Positions 30,351 to 40,189 of a DNA stretch of 64,000 nt are shown here, piece by piece (position 1 is the first letter of the stretch; every line of letters begins with the position of its first letter). The notes beneath the pieces were generated by a model that was not told where the DNA came from, made no database searches, and saw nothing but the letters and a program-made list of their open reading frames with translations. Source of the stretch: Symbiodinium natans (Eukaryota > Sar > Dinophyceae > Suessiales > Symbiodiniaceae). Both the position numbers and the translations under genes were made by a program. The stretch covers positions 134,001-198,000 of the forward strand of contig CAJNDS010002633.1 of NCBI GenBank assembly GCA_905221605.1, in the 5' to 3' direction.

Positions 30351-30593
30351 GTTTAGGGTTTAGGATTTAGGGTTTGGGGTTTAGGGTTTAAGGTTTTAGG
30401 GTTCAGGTTTTTGGGGATTCAGGACTTTGGTGTTTCGGGATTGCGGGGTTTAGGGATTTTGGGGTGTAGGGATGTTGGGGTTTAGGGATTTTGGGGTTTG
30501 GATGTTGCCCCTTCGTGACTTCGGGGTTTCGGGAATGTGGGGTTTAGGGATTTTGGGGTTTAGGTATGTTGGGGTTTATGGATTTTGGGGTTG

Positions 30594-30687
30594 GGATGTT
30601 CCCCTTAGACAAACCGTCCTAAAGCGGGTTTAGAGTACCCCTAGTATAGTTCCTATTAAGGACTGTTCCTATAAGGGGGAACATCTC
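30594..30687. mobile_element. Palindromic MITE, about 94 bp
   Basis: GGATGTTCCCCTTAGACA at left pairs with TAAGGGGGAACATCTC at right; the centre has TAGTTCCTATTAAGG. Confidence 0.65.
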
Positions 30688-30992
30688 AAGTTTGGGGTTT
30701 GGAGTTAAACCCTAAACCCCAAACCCCAAACCCTAAACCCTAAACCCCAAGCCTGAAGCCCTCGGGTTTATGGGGGTTTAGGGTTCATAGGGCTCACAGG
30801 GTTTTACAGGTCCGAAGTTGACTTGGGGTTGCACACTCAGGAGGTGCTAAGGTCCCGAAACCCTAAACCCTAAACCCTGAAACCTAAACCCTAAACCCTG
30901 AAACCTAAACCCTAAACCCTAGCCCTAAACCCTAAACCCTGGCCCCTAAGCCCCAAACCCTGAACCCTAAACCCTCCTCGCTTTGGCCTAAG

Positions 30993-31050
30993 GTCAGACT
31001 GCCCTGGAGCGCCAAGTGCGGCTGCTCATAGGCGTGCCGACTGAGCTCGG
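30993..31050 (+). CDS. Candidate exon between C- and G-strand arrays
   Basis: Acceptor GGCCTAAG|G, donor CGG|GTGTTTGG, frame QTALERQVRLLIGVPTEL. Confidence 0.55.
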
Positions 31051-31099
31051 GTGTTTGGGGGTTTAGGGTTTAGGGTTTAGGGTTTAGGGTTTAGGGTTT

Positions 31100-32160
31100 T
31101 TCCAAGGGACCATCAATTAACCCAAAAGACCGCACATGAGAGGGTTGAAGTGATATCAGGACTCCTTCAAAGAAACGCCCAGCCATGCAGTCCAAGTAGA
31201 ACTAGAGTGATTTGCTGCAGGGGTTTCTTGAGCTGATCCTAGGCTTCGTTTGGTGTTGCTCTGGCTACTGTTCCTGGTAACCTTGCGCACATGGATCTGC
31301 CACGTTCTTACACACCCTCTTCAGCCATTTGCCTAACTCTGATGCTGAAGCTCCCCACTTTTTCAAACTTCAGCCGTAAACAGTTGCAGAACCCAAAGCC
31401 CCTGGACAGTAATGTAGCATACACATCCATGCGATTGCTTCAGCTTGTCTGTATGAGCCCGTTCGAGGGTTCAGGGCGCATAGGGTTTCGGGCTGGGGCT
31501 CAATAATGGCACCAAAGCATGGCAGCATCTGCATCGCTGGGGCGCTGTTTAGCATTCAAGGTGTGTGACGCTTTCTGTTGGGGCATGAATATGGCTCCTT
31601 CTTCGATAGCAACCTCTAAAGAGACCATTAAGTAGAGCAAAGTACGGGCAGGACCTACAGCAAAGAGGTTCTGGAGTTGCAACTTAGACTTCTCACAAGA
31701 GCGTAAAGAACCACCAATACGTATTATCGGCCTCAAAGGAGTATCCCACGGCAAATATGAGTCAGGGATGTTTCTGTTGAGCCCGGAAATCTCACGAGAA
31801 ACTGTCCGTCTCCAGAAATTTCCGAGGCATCATCCGTATGACAGCATCAAGACTTGAACTGGACATACTCTTGAAAAAACTACGACTACGGGTGACAGCA
31901 AGTCACAAATGCAAATGCCATCGCAAACCGCAATAAATGGGGCACTGGTATCATTCACTGAGTGCACACATCACTCTTGCAGCACTTTCGACGCACAAGA
32001 CTTATGTCCGCTTGATGCAACATTCCTAGCTCGAAGCCCCCAAGGATCCATGTACCTAAACAGTATATACTTGCTTCCTTAAAGTGTTTCCTATATAGTA
32101 GCTCTAGGGGCCAAGTATGATATATATATATATATATATGTATGTATGTGTACATGGATC
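31100..32160. other. 1-kb array-free unique region
   Basis: The longest stretch lacking telomere-type arrays apart from the satellite and viral regions. It contains a minus-strand coding candidate (31,504-31,816), a weaker plus-strand ORF (31,291-31,506) and a TA microsatellite (32,125-32,152). Confidence 0.6.
31504..31816 (-). CDS. Candidate minus-strand exon, about 103 codons
   Basis: Open on the minus strand to a stop at about 31,504. Reads RTVSREISGLNRNIPDSYLP, then IRIGGSLRSCEKSKLQLQNL and ARTLLYLMVSLEVAIEEGAI. The upstream limit (a stop just before 31,816) hides the true acceptor. Longer than neighbouring exons and no arrays nearby. Family not recognised. Confidence 0.5.
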
Positions 32161-32189
32161 CTTAGGCCCCCTAAACCCTATTCCGCAAG

Positions 32190-32261
32190 CTTCAAGGAAT
32201 GTCGAGCATCTCAGCCTTCGGCGCATCACTCTTCACGCATCAGAGGCAGGGCGAAGTCTTA
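32190..32261 (+). CDS. Candidate exon
   Basis: Acceptor TTCCGCAAG, donor CTTA|GTGAACG, 24 codons: LQGMSSISAFGASLFTHQRQ, then GEVL. A MITE begins 13 bp downstream. Confidence 0.6.
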
Positions 32262-32273
32262 GTGAACGCAACC

Positions 32274-32535
32274 TAATCCCCTCCCCCTAATATTAAGCCC
32301 CCCTAGCCCCTAATATTAAGTACCCATTATGGTTATATTATGGTATATCCTAATACTATATCCCCCTTGGGAATCATTTGTTCATTTTGTTAATATAAAA
32401 CCCAAGAGGATATTTTAAAAAAATAAGGTCCTAATATTAAATGCCCATTATAGTTATATTATGGTATGTGGAGGGGGGGGGTGTTTCATGTTAGGGGGTA
32501 GGGGGGGTTTATGTAATATTAGGGGGAGGGGATTA
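32274..32535. mobile_element. MITE with 22-bp inverted ends, 262 bp
   Basis: TAATCCCCTCCCCCTAATAT at left and the exact inverse at right. It holds an internal direct repeat (CCCATTATGGTTATATTATG-type) and a nested palindrome (ATATCCCCCTTGG...CCCAAGAGGATAT) also present in the 22,084 MITE. AT-rich interior. Confidence 0.85.
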
Positions 32536-32634
32536 AAGGTGTGTTGGGGTTTAGGGCTTACAGCACTTAACAAGGCTTGGGGATCAGGGCTTACCTACAA
32601 TTAAGCAACCGAACGCTGTTCACCTTGCCTGTAG

Positions 32635-32925
32635 CCCCAACCCTTGCTCGACCTGGTGCCCGGTGCTTGCATACTCCTTCTATGTTTTGCACACGTTAAC
32701 TTCGCGCAAGTCGATGATGTGGTCAGTCATTGCAAAACGAGTGACCTGATTGGTGCATTTCTGCTTGCTTCAGCTGTGCGTGGCACCTGTGCATTTAGTT
32801 CTACCTCGCCTATACTCAAGCACAGCTTGCAGCACCAGCACCTTCCCAATGAGTTCCGTTGGTTCAGAGTTGCCACACGGGTTCGGTCCGTGCCTGCGTG
32901 GCACATCCCAGCATGCTGTACCTAA
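32635..32925 (+). CDS. Candidate terminal exon, 96 codons
   Basis: Acceptor TGCCTGTAG. The frame begins PQPLLDLVPGACILLLCFAH and ends at TAA (32,923-32,925), passing through VDDVVSHCKTSDLIGAFLLA. Contains a hydrophobic N-terminal stretch. No motif recognised. C-strand arrays follow. Confidence 0.5.
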   Translation, partial: PQPLLDLVPGACILLLCFAHVNFAQVDDVVSHCKTSDLIGAFLLASAVRGTCAFSSTSPILKHSLQHQHLPNEFRWFRVATRVRSVPAWHIPACCT

Positions 32926-33002
32926 CCCCTAAAGTTCATCCCCTAGACCCTAAACCCTAAACCCTAAACCCTAAACCCTAAACGCTAAACCCCAAAGCTT
33001 AG

Positions 33003-33058
33003 GTGTTTCGGGGGCGAAGCCCCCGGCATGCACTACTTCGGCCTGCAGCATCAAGCAG
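33003..33058 (+). CDS. Candidate exon
   Basis: Acceptor AAGCTTAG|G, donor GCAG|GTTTCCCC, frame VSGAKPPACTTSACSIKQ. A GGGGGCGAAGCCCCC hairpin lies inside. Confidence 0.4.
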
Positions 33059-33315
33059 GTTTCCCCACAAAGTTGGGATTAGGGTTTAGGGTTTAGGGTT
33101 TAGGGCTTAGGGCTTAGGGCTTAGGGCTTAGGGCTTAGGGCTGAGATTTTAGGGCCGTTTAGGGTTTAGGGTTTAGGGTTTCAGGTTAGGGTTGAGGGTT
33201 GAGGGTTTAGGGTTTAGGGTATAGGGTTTGCGTGTTCTTTAAGCCGGAGACCCCTAAGCCCTTTGACCCTAAATTCCTAAACCCCAAACCCAAAACCCCT
33301 AACCCCGAAACCCCT

Positions 33316-33478
33316 ACCAAACCCTAAACCCTAAACCCTAAACCCTAAACCCTAAACCCTAAACCCTAAACCCTAAACCCTAAACCCTAAACCCTAAACC
33401 CTAAACCCTAAACCCCAAACCCCAAACCCCAAACCCCAAACCCCAAACCCCAAACCAAACCCCAAACCCCAAAAGCCA
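33316..33478. repeat. CCCTAAA array passing into CCCCAAA
   Basis: About 15 CCCTAAA units, then eight CCCCAAA units. Confidence 0.95.
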
Positions 33479-33511
33479 AGACCCTACCCAGGCCCTAGAC
33501 TGTGTCTGCAG

Positions 33512-33574
33512 GCCGCGTTTCGAGCAGTACATCCGGGAGAATGTCCTGGATCCGGCTCCTGGAAGAAGACCCTG
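33512..33574 (+). CDS. Candidate exon
   Basis: Acceptor TGTGTCTGCAG|G, donor CTG|GTAGATTT; frame PRFEQYIRENVLDPAPGRRP. G-strand array to the right. Confidence 0.55.
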
Positions 33575-34106
33575 GTAGATTTTTTGGCCTTCTGGGGTTT
33601 AGGGTTTAGGGTTTAGGGTTTAGGGTTTAGGGTTTAGGGTTTAGGGCTACCCCAAACCTTAAACCCTGAACTCTGAAAGCCCAGCATCCTAAAAAGCCAT
33701 CAATCCCTTAATCCCTAAACTCCTAAACCCTCAAAACCCCAAAACCCTACACCCCCTTTGTGTGGCTCTAGGGCTTCGGGTCTCAGGCTCGATCGTGGGC
33801 TCAGGTTTTGGAGTTTATGGGCGAGGGTCCTGCACATGAGGGTCTCGGGTTTAGGGAGATTTTAGGGTTTAGGGTTTCGGGTTTAGGGTGCAGGATTTGG
33901 GGTTTGGGGTTAGCCTCCATTGCCTCCATTGGTGCAAGGGCGAGGCTCAACAACCCTCAAACCTATACTCTGTAACCCGTGCCCTATGCCTGCACCCTAA
34001 ACTAAACCCTAAGTTTTCGGGTTTAGGGTTCAGGGTTAAGTCCTAAGTTTTGTGGGGGGCATGTCTCTCGCCCATGCTCTGCACTTGTGGGCGTTGTCTG
34101 CTACAG

Positions 34107-34249
34107 CTCGCTTCTTTGCAAGTTGGCGGAGGCACCCGAAACCCCGTATACTAAGAAGACCATGAACATGGGCAAGAGCACCCCTGCTGGGCCTCACGTG
34201 AAAAGGTCGAAGGCTGCGCACTTCAAGCCAAAGCAATTGGGGGCTTCGG
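34107..34249 (+). CDS. Candidate exon, Lys/Pro-rich
   Basis: Acceptor TGCTACAG. Frame SLLCKLAEAPETPYTKKTMN, then MGKSTPAGPHVKRSKAAHFK; ends at CGG|GTTTAGGG. An open minus-strand frame overlaps but lacks matching edges. Confidence 0.55.
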
Positions 34250-34522
34250 GTTTAGGGCATTTAGGAACTTAGGGTTTGGGGTTTAGGGTTTAGGGTTTAG
34301 GGTTTAGGGTTTAGGGTTTAGGGTTTATGGCATTAGGGTGTCTGTAGGCGAAAAGCAGTTAAAGAGTTTATGGCTCAGGGAGTGGCAGAGAGAGGACCGT
34401 TAAACCAAGCCGTAAGAAGCCAAAAGCAACCTTTTTTATAGGTTCTCCTTACAGGATTCTTGGTACTACAGAAAAGTCGGTTTTGGGTTCCTAAACTAAC
34501 CTTACTAAACTTAAAAGCCCAG

Positions 34523-34607
34523 ACAACGACCACGAAGACCGCCGATGCCTCAGGCTCACGCAAGCAGCTTCCCTCCGCTTTACGACCTGTATCTGGACGC
34601 TTGAAAA
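34523..34607 (+). CDS. Candidate exon with GC donor
   Basis: Acceptor AAAGCCCAG, frame TTTKTADASGSRKQLPSALR, then PVSGRLK; left at GCTTAGGG (GC donor). Confidence 0.5.
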
Positions 34608-34845
34608 GCTTAGGGTTTAGGGTTTAGGGTTTAGGGTCTAGGGTATAGGGTTTAGGGTTTAGGGTTTAGGGTTTAGGCTTAGTGCCGGAAGAGCCTAATG
34701 AAGGCATTTAGGGTTCAGGGTTTCCGGCTTTGGGAACCTAAACCACGGCAGGTTTAAAGGCTCGCATCGATGCATGAATCGGCCAGATTCCGGTACGGGG
34801 CAAGGGATGTGAGCCATCGTCCTGCTCGTTTTCGTGTTCCATAAG

Positions 34846-34989
34846 GTCACCTTGGAATTGTGTCACGGAAGACGCCCACGGCCTGTGTTGCCTAAGCCTA
34901 AGCCCCTTCCCAAAGAATTCTCCCCAAACAGTATCTTAAACGTAGACTTGAAGTTTTTCGGATCTGGGAAAGTCGAGTTTTTTGATTTG
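34846..34989 (+). CDS. Candidate exon, 48 codons exactly
   Basis: Acceptor TTCCATAAG|G, donor TTG|GTTCAGG. Frame VTLELCHGRRPRPVLPKPKP, then FSPNSILNVDLKFFGSGKVE. Phase 0 at both ends. Family unknown. Confidence 0.65.
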
Positions 34990-35029
34990 GTTCAGGATTT
35001 AGGGTTTAAACCCTAAACCCGAACCCAAG

Positions 35030-35103
35030 ACCCCCCACCCCCCCCACCCCCCACCCCCCCACCCCCCCGCCCCCCACCCCCCACCCCACCAACCCCCCCG
35101 CCC
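35030..35103. repeat. C-rich tract (CCCCCCACCCC)
   Basis: Low-complexity C runs separated by A or G, in the intron before a possible 31-nt exon (35,114-35,144; LGPEKLTTLN, donor GTGAAC). Confidence 0.85.
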
Positions 35104-35310
35104 CTGCCTGTAGCTTGGACCGGAGAAGCTTACTACCCTCAACCGTGAACCCTAAACCTTCAACCCGAAACCCTAAACCCCAAACCTCCCTAAACCCTAA
35201 ACCGTGGGTTCAGGGATGGAGACTGGACTGCTTTGGGACCGTGAACCCTAGAGCCTAAACCCTAAACCCCCAAACCCTAAACCCTAAACGCTAAACCCCC
35301 GGGTTGGCAG

Positions 35311-35361
35311 CCCTTGAGCTGTTTCAGCGGGACTTCTTTGCATCTGAGGGATATTTCACGG
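35311..35361 (+). CDS. Candidate exon before MITE-like sequence
   Basis: Acceptor GGTTGGCAG, frame LELFQRDFFASEGYFT; donor G|GTCCCTAGAC at the edge of a diverged GGGTAGTT-CATGG-type element. Confidence 0.5.
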
Positions 35362-35530
35362 GTCCCTAGACATGGTCGCTTACCTTCCTTAAAAGGGTTG
35401 CTGAAGTCTGGGCCCCTGGGTTGTATAGGAAACCCTGAACCCTGAACCCTAAACCCTAAACCCTAAACCCTAAACCCTAAACCCTAAACCCCCAGAATGG
35501 CCCCTTTTTATGGGCCCCATAAGACCGCAG

Positions 35531-35625
35531 GACTCGAAGACGGGTCAGTTCCAAGCGGTGGGAGAGATCGTCCACCTCACGGAGCCTATCCTCGAGGCTC
35601 AGAACATCTGCAGCCTGGCTGGGAG
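35531..35625 (+). CDS. Candidate exon between C- and G-strand arrays
   Basis: Acceptor AAGACCGCAG|G, donor GGGAG|GTCTAGG, 95 nt. Frame DSKTGQFQAVGEIVHLTEPI, then LEAQNICSLAGR. Among the clearest exons. Confidence 0.65.
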
Positions 35626-36359
35626 GTCTAGGAGTTTAGGGTTTATAAGGGTCTAGGGTTCAGGGTTTGGGGTTTAGGGGTTAAGGGTTTTAGGGGGTTT
35701 AGGGGTTTTGGGGTTTAAGGTTTAGGGGTTTAGAGTTTAGGCTTTAGGGCTTGCGGTCCCAAAGTAGTCCAGTCTTAGCAAGTTGCGGGGTTTCTGGGCT
35801 CCCAGGGGAAAGATCCCGGGGTCCCATGCTTTAGGGTTTAGGGTTTAGGGTTTAGAAACGTCTTGGGCCTCCAGCTTCCCAGACTGGCCAGAGCACTCAT
35901 TGGGGGCTTTGTAGACTTCAGTATAAGTACGTCTGTGCTGCGAAGATGCTCTCAAGTGACAAATGCATTTATGCGCAGTTATCTCAGCTAGCAAAAACAG
36001 TCAGAGGAACCCTAAACCCTAAACCCTAAAACCTAAAACCTAAACCCTAAACCCTAAACCCCTTTTTGTTTTTGTTTTTTGGGGGAGTGGGGGGGGGGGG
36101 GGGGGGGGGGGGGGGTCCGTGCCAAGTCTTTCTTTGCTGTTTCGGTGCTGCAAGCAGATGTGCAGTCAGTGCCCTAAGCTGCCTAAGATCTAAGCCCGAA
36201 AGAAACTCTACACTTAGGGTTTAGGGTTTAGGGTTTAGGTTTAGGGTTTAGGGTTTAGGGTTTAGGGTTTAGGGTTTAGGGTTTAGGGTTCAGGGTTCAG
36301 GGTTCAGGGTTCAGGGTTCAGGGTTCAGGGTTCAGGGTTCAGGGCTCAATCAATGCAAG

Positions 36360-36413
36360 TCCTTCGTGGACCAAGGTGTCGCCACAGAGGAGTTTGCAGC
36401 TTGGCTCTCTAAG
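36360..36413 (+). CDS. Candidate exon, 18 codons
   Basis: Acceptor CAATGCAAG, donor TAAG|GTTTAGAG; SFVDQGVATEEFAAWLSK, exactly in phase. Short acidic helix-like sequence. TTCAGGG-type array on the left. Confidence 0.5.
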
Positions 36414-36474
36414 GTTTAGAGCTTAGAGGGGTATGGGAGGAAAGGGTTAGGGTTTAGGACTTATAGTGTAAAGA

Positions 36475-36800
36475 CAAAACAAACGCGCGCTCAAACAAAC
36501 ACGCAAACAAGCACACAAACAAACAAACAAACAAACAAGCAAACAAACAAACAAACAAACAAACAAACAAACAAACACACACACACACACAAACAATCAA
36601 ACAAACAAACAAACATACATACAAACAAACATACAAACAAACAAGAAAGCAAACAGACAAACAACCAAACAAACAAGACAAACAAACAAACAAACAAGCA
36701 AACACACAAGCAAGCAAGCAAGCAAGCAAGCAAACACACACACACACACACATGTATATCTATATATATATATAGATATATACACATACACACACACACG
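36475..36800. repeat. AAAC/CA/TA microsatellite
   Basis: AAAC tetranucleotide tract with AAGC variants, then ACAC and TATA. It follows the donor of the minus-strand exon at 36,812 and so would be intron filler on that strand. The minus-strand Cys/Leu/Phe ORFs are artefacts. Confidence 0.95.
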
Positions 36801-36811
36801 TATGCACCTAC

Positions 36812-36905
36812 CTCCCACACATTTTGATGATGGCCTTCCCTAGCACCAATCAACAGGGCATCCTCGCTGTCCCAGTCATCAGCAGCAATGAGCACAGCAA
36901 CAAGA
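36812..36905 (-). CDS. Candidate minus-strand exon after a MITE intron
   Basis: Minus-strand acceptor GCATCCAAG (the MITE end), donor GGAG|GTAGGTGC. Frame LVAVLIAADDWDSEDALLIG, then AREGHHQNVWE. Joined to 37,006-37,039 across the MITE the frame stays open. Confidence 0.65.
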
Positions 36906-37005
36906 CTTGGATGCCCTCATTCCCTTTTTGGGGGCTCTAGGTTCCCCTATAATCCCCTTTAAGCAAAAAAGGGGCACCCTTATTAATCCCAGGTTACTGG
37001 GCAAC
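36906..37005 (-). mobile_element. MITE acting as a minus-strand GT-AG intron, 100 bp
   Basis: Member of the CTAGGATGCCCAGT family. On the minus strand it begins GTTGCCCAGTAACC and ends GGGCATCCAAG. It is opposite in orientation to the copy at 22,641 relative to the host gene, yet also in intron position. Confidence 0.7.
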
Positions 37006-37039
37006 CTAGTGGATGCAGCGCAACATATTGACTCGTCGT
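37006..37039 (-). CDS. Candidate minus-strand small exon
   Basis: Acceptor CCCAGCAAG on the minus strand, frame DDESICCAAS in phase with 36,905. Upstream lies a 38-bp poly-G tract (37,071-37,108). Confidence 0.5.
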
Positions 37040-37248
37040 CTTGCTGGGGTTGAGGGATTGCTTTATACAGGGGGGGGGGGGGGGGGGGGTGTCATAAGGG
37101 GGGGGGGACCCCTAAACCCTAAACCCTAAACCCGCCTGAACCTTAAGCAAATCTTTTCGAAACGTCAAGCCGAAACACTGGGCCCTGGTTAATCCCGAAA
37201 CCAGCCTACAGTCTTCAACCCACTGTTATTGCCTTTTTATCGGGCTAG

Positions 37249-37276
37249 GATGCGTTTCAGACCCTCGCCAAAGAAG
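37249..37276 (+). CDS. Possible small plus-strand exon
   Basis: Acceptor CGGGCTAG|G, frame DAFQTLAKE, possible GC donor. Short; strand differs from the neighbour 200 bp left. Confidence 0.3.
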
Positions 37277-37289
37277 GCATATCCCCCCC

Positions 37290-37800
37290 ACCCCTAAACC
37301 CGAAACCCGAAACCCGAAACCCAAAGCCCGAAGCCTTTGCTGGGAAGCGGAGACCCCAAACGGCAGAACCTTCAACCAGACCCTGACACGTAAATCCCTA
37401 GAAAAACAAAATGCCCAACACCCGTCCCAAATAAAACCTAACTATCCCTACCCTAACACCCTAGAACCTTAAGCCCTAAAACCCTAACACACGAACACCG
37501 GAACGCCCTCTAAAACCTAAAACCCTCAGCAAGCCCTAAGTATCCCAACGCTACGTTTTGGGGGGGGCGGGAGGCACCAAGTACCCAAACCCTAAACCCT
37601 AAACCGCCTAAAACCCTAAATCCTAAACCCTAAATCCTAAACCCTAAATCCTAAACCCTAATTCCTAAACCCTAACTCAACCCTAAACCCTCAACCCTAA
37701 GCCCTAAGCCCTAAGCTCTAAGCCCCAAGCCCTAAGCCCTAAACCCTAAACCCGAAACCCTAGCCCTAAACCCTAAACCCTAAACCCTCCCTACGATGGG
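37290..37800. other. Degenerate C-strand repeat region
   Basis: Mixed CCCGAAA, CCTAAA and CCCTAAT variants and one poly-G piece. No exon supported. Confidence 0.5.
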
Positions 37801-37810
37801 GGGCACCAAG

Positions 37811-37888
37811 TGTGGTAGGTGGCATTCCAGCTCCGCCTGCGCCGCTTACTTGCCATCGGCTCACCAGTTCTGCTGGCAGGCAAGGGGG
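37811..37888 (+). CDS. Candidate exon between C- and G-strand arrays
   Basis: Acceptor GGCACCAAG. Two frames are open: CGRWHSSSACAAYLPSAHQF and VVGGIPAPPAPLTCHRLTSS. Confidence 0.4.
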
Positions 37889-38169
37889 GTTTAGGGTTTA
37901 GGGTTGAGGGTTTAGGGTTTAGGATTCAGGCGATAAGCTAGAGGCTATAGGGCCTTCGAGGCTTTTAGGAGTTTGTGTAGAGTCTACAGCCTCCTTTGGA
38001 ATTTATAAGATCACAGGAATTTTAGCACATGCTTCATTCGCGTTCTAAGGGGAGCGTAGTTGTGTTGGTGGTTCAGGGTTCGAGGGTGTAAGGGTTCATA
38101 GCAAGCTTTGATTTCCAGTACAACAAGAAGGCGGTGGGACTTAGTGTGTAGGGCTTTGGTTTTCGGCAG

Positions 38170-38245
38170 TCATGGTAATGGGAACGCTGCGGCCAAGATG
38201 GACTTTGCAGATTTGACTTCTGGAGCCTTCCCCCTTGAACCCTAA
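38170..38245 (+). CDS. Candidate terminal exon
   Basis: Acceptor TTTTCGGCAG; frame HGNGNAAAKMDFADLTSGAF, stop TAA at 38,243-38,245 in CCCTAAA. CT/CTAT microsatellite follows at 38,460-38,570. Confidence 0.4.
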
Positions 38246-38877
38246 ACCCTATTCTTTGCGGTGTGCCCGAAGCCTTAAACCCCAAGTTCCTAAACACCCA
38301 GGCCCTATTTGGTTCTGGTGTGTTTGCTTCGTTCCGGTGTGGGCCGTGGAACACCAAGCCGTACCTCGAACCCTGAACTCTAAACCCTAGGCCTGAAGCC
38401 CTTGAAGCTCAAACCCTGAAGCCCCTAAACCCTAAACCCTGTTCACAAAATGCTACCCCACTCTCTCGCTCTCTCTCTGTCTATCTATATATACTATCTA
38501 TATCTATCTAGCTATCTGTCTGTCTGCCTGTCTGTCTGTCTATATGTATATATGTATACTCATGCTTGTATGTTTTTTTTGGGTGGGCTGGGGTAGATGA
38601 GACATGAAGCGAACTCCTGGTGCCGCAAATACCCACGGGGATGCAGGGAATCCTGACAATCCAAAGCCCTTTTTCCCCACAACCCCACAGCCTCACAGCA
38701 CAGGAGTCCGAAACCCCTTGAGGGCTTGGGACTTAGGGTTCAGGGTTTCCCAAAAACGAATAAATGCTGCTATTTACCTTCAGCAATGCTAATCACCTCA
38801 CCCCTAAACACCCGAAACCTCAAACCCTAAACTTTAAACCCCAAACCCTAAACACCCTAAACCCTACACCTCATCAG

Positions 38878-38948
38878 CCTGTGAGGCACAGCTGGCAGTG
38901 GAAAGTCTACCCTCCTGCGTGGCTCAGCAGCCATCAGAGATCTGGGCA
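38878..38948 (+). CDS. Candidate exon between C- and G-strand arrays
   Basis: Acceptor CCTCATCAG, donor GCA|GTTCAGGG; frame CEAQLAVESLPSCVAQQPSE. Confidence 0.55.
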
Positions 38949-39222
38949 GTTCAGGGCTCAGGGTTCAGGGTTTAGGGCTAGGGTTTAGGGCTAGGGTTTA
39001 GGGATGTAGGGTTTAGGGGTTTAGGGGCTTAGGGTTTCAGATGATCGTGCCTTGGGGGGCCTCCATGATAATACGGAGCCCTCTCTGAAGGGTACCCAAA
39101 AAAGAAGCCCGTACTTGAGAGGACTGCCCAGTTGAGGGGTTTAGGGGGTTTAGGGTTCAGGGTTCAGGGTTCAGGGTTTAGGGTTTAGGCCGAGACTTCT
39201 GGCTGACCCCTTAAAATTTCAG

Positions 39223-39296
39223 GTCCCTGGCCCGGGAGGAGAGAAATTGACCTTCGACACCCCCCTTTAACCCAAGAGCCTGCGCCAGAAGATGGG
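39223..39296 (+). CDS. Candidate exon
   Basis: Acceptor AAAATTTCAG|G, frame PWPGRREIDLRHPPLTQEPA, donor GG|GTTTAGGG. Another frame gives VPGPGGEKLTFDTPL then a stop. Confidence 0.45.
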
Positions 39297-39477
39297 GTTT
39301 AGGGTTTAGGGCTTAGGGTTTAGAGTTTAGGGTTTAGGGTGACTGTCACGGAGGATGAGTGTGACAACTTTCCTCCAAGGCCTTGATTTGAACACTATCC
39401 AGACCAAAACGCCAGAACCCTGAACCCTACTCCTCCCCCCCATCAACCTTACCAAACCCTAAGCCCTCGGCCCTCAG

Positions 39478-39577
39478 CCCTGGCCTGTACTTGAAAGAGA
39501 AGGGTCTTGCGAAGATCAGCGGGCTCAGGCTATCTCCACGGGTCTCGTTCTCCCTCCATGGCGCCCTGGCATGTGCA
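39478..39577 (+). CDS. Candidate exon
   Basis: Acceptor GCCCTCAG. Frame LYLKEKGLAKISGLRLSPRV, then SFSLHGALAC; donor GTTTCGAGG. Confidence 0.55.
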
Positions 39578-39668
39578 GTTTCGAGGGGGGGGGGGAGGGT
39601 TCAGGGTTTAGATGTATTTCTGGCTTAGGGGTCAAGTTTTAGGTTTTTGGGTTAAGAGATTCTTACAG

Positions 39669-39779
39669 ACACAGAGTGAGGTCGTGAAAAATAATAAGCT
39701 TGTCATTTCGGGGTACATGCCCACAACCCTGTGTCAGAATTCCGCTGTTTTGGGAACCTGCCCCCCTCTAAACAGTTTG
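39669..39779 (+). CDS. Candidate exon, 37 codons exactly
   Basis: Acceptor GATTCTTACAG, donor TTTG|GTGGCTTTAGGG. Frame TQSEVVKNNKLVISGYMPTT, then LCQNSAVLGTCPPLNSL. Clear coding character. Confidence 0.65.
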
Positions 39780-39894
39780 GTGGCTTTAGGGTCCTAGGGT
39801 CTAGGGCCTTAAATCCTAAGCCCTAAACCCTTAACCCTTAAACCCTAAACCCTAAACACTAAATCCCACACCCTAACCCAACAAGCAACGCCAG

Positions 39895-39980
39895 ACCTGC
39901 CTCTTCCTCCGGGCGCCCGCACTGGACCCTTCAGAGTTGGAAGCGGCCCTGACTCGCAACCTCTCGGTCCAGGCTGGAGG
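39895..39980 (+). CDS. Candidate exon
   Basis: Acceptor AACGCCAG, frame TCLFLRAPALDPSELEAALT, then RNLSVQAG; donor G|GTTTCTAGG. Confidence 0.6.
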
Positions 39981-40140
39981 GTTTCTAGGAAGGCAAACCC
40001 TAAACCCTAAACCCTAAACCCTATACCCTTACTGTTTACTGCTTGAAGCTTAAACTTGCCTTTCGGGGGGGGGGGTGTTGAGGGTTTGTGGTTTTGGGCT
40101 CAGGGCTCAGGGGCCTCTAGCCTGAAACCGTCAACCCCAG

Positions 40141-40189
40141 AAGGCTCAAGCCGTCACGAGCCAGGATACCAAAGAGTCGATGCTCTCAG
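40141..40189 (+). CDS. Candidate exon with GC donor
   Basis: Acceptor CAACCCCAG, frame KAQAVTSQDTKESMLS, left at CAG|GCTTAGGG. The variant GGGCTTA unit supplies a GC instead of a GT. Confidence 0.5.

Noticed and set aside
36454-36760. Cys/Leu/Phe-rich ORFs on the minus strand
   Set aside because: AAAC and CA microsatellite; only the first part of the 36,491-36,895 ORF (36,812-36,895) is coding-like.
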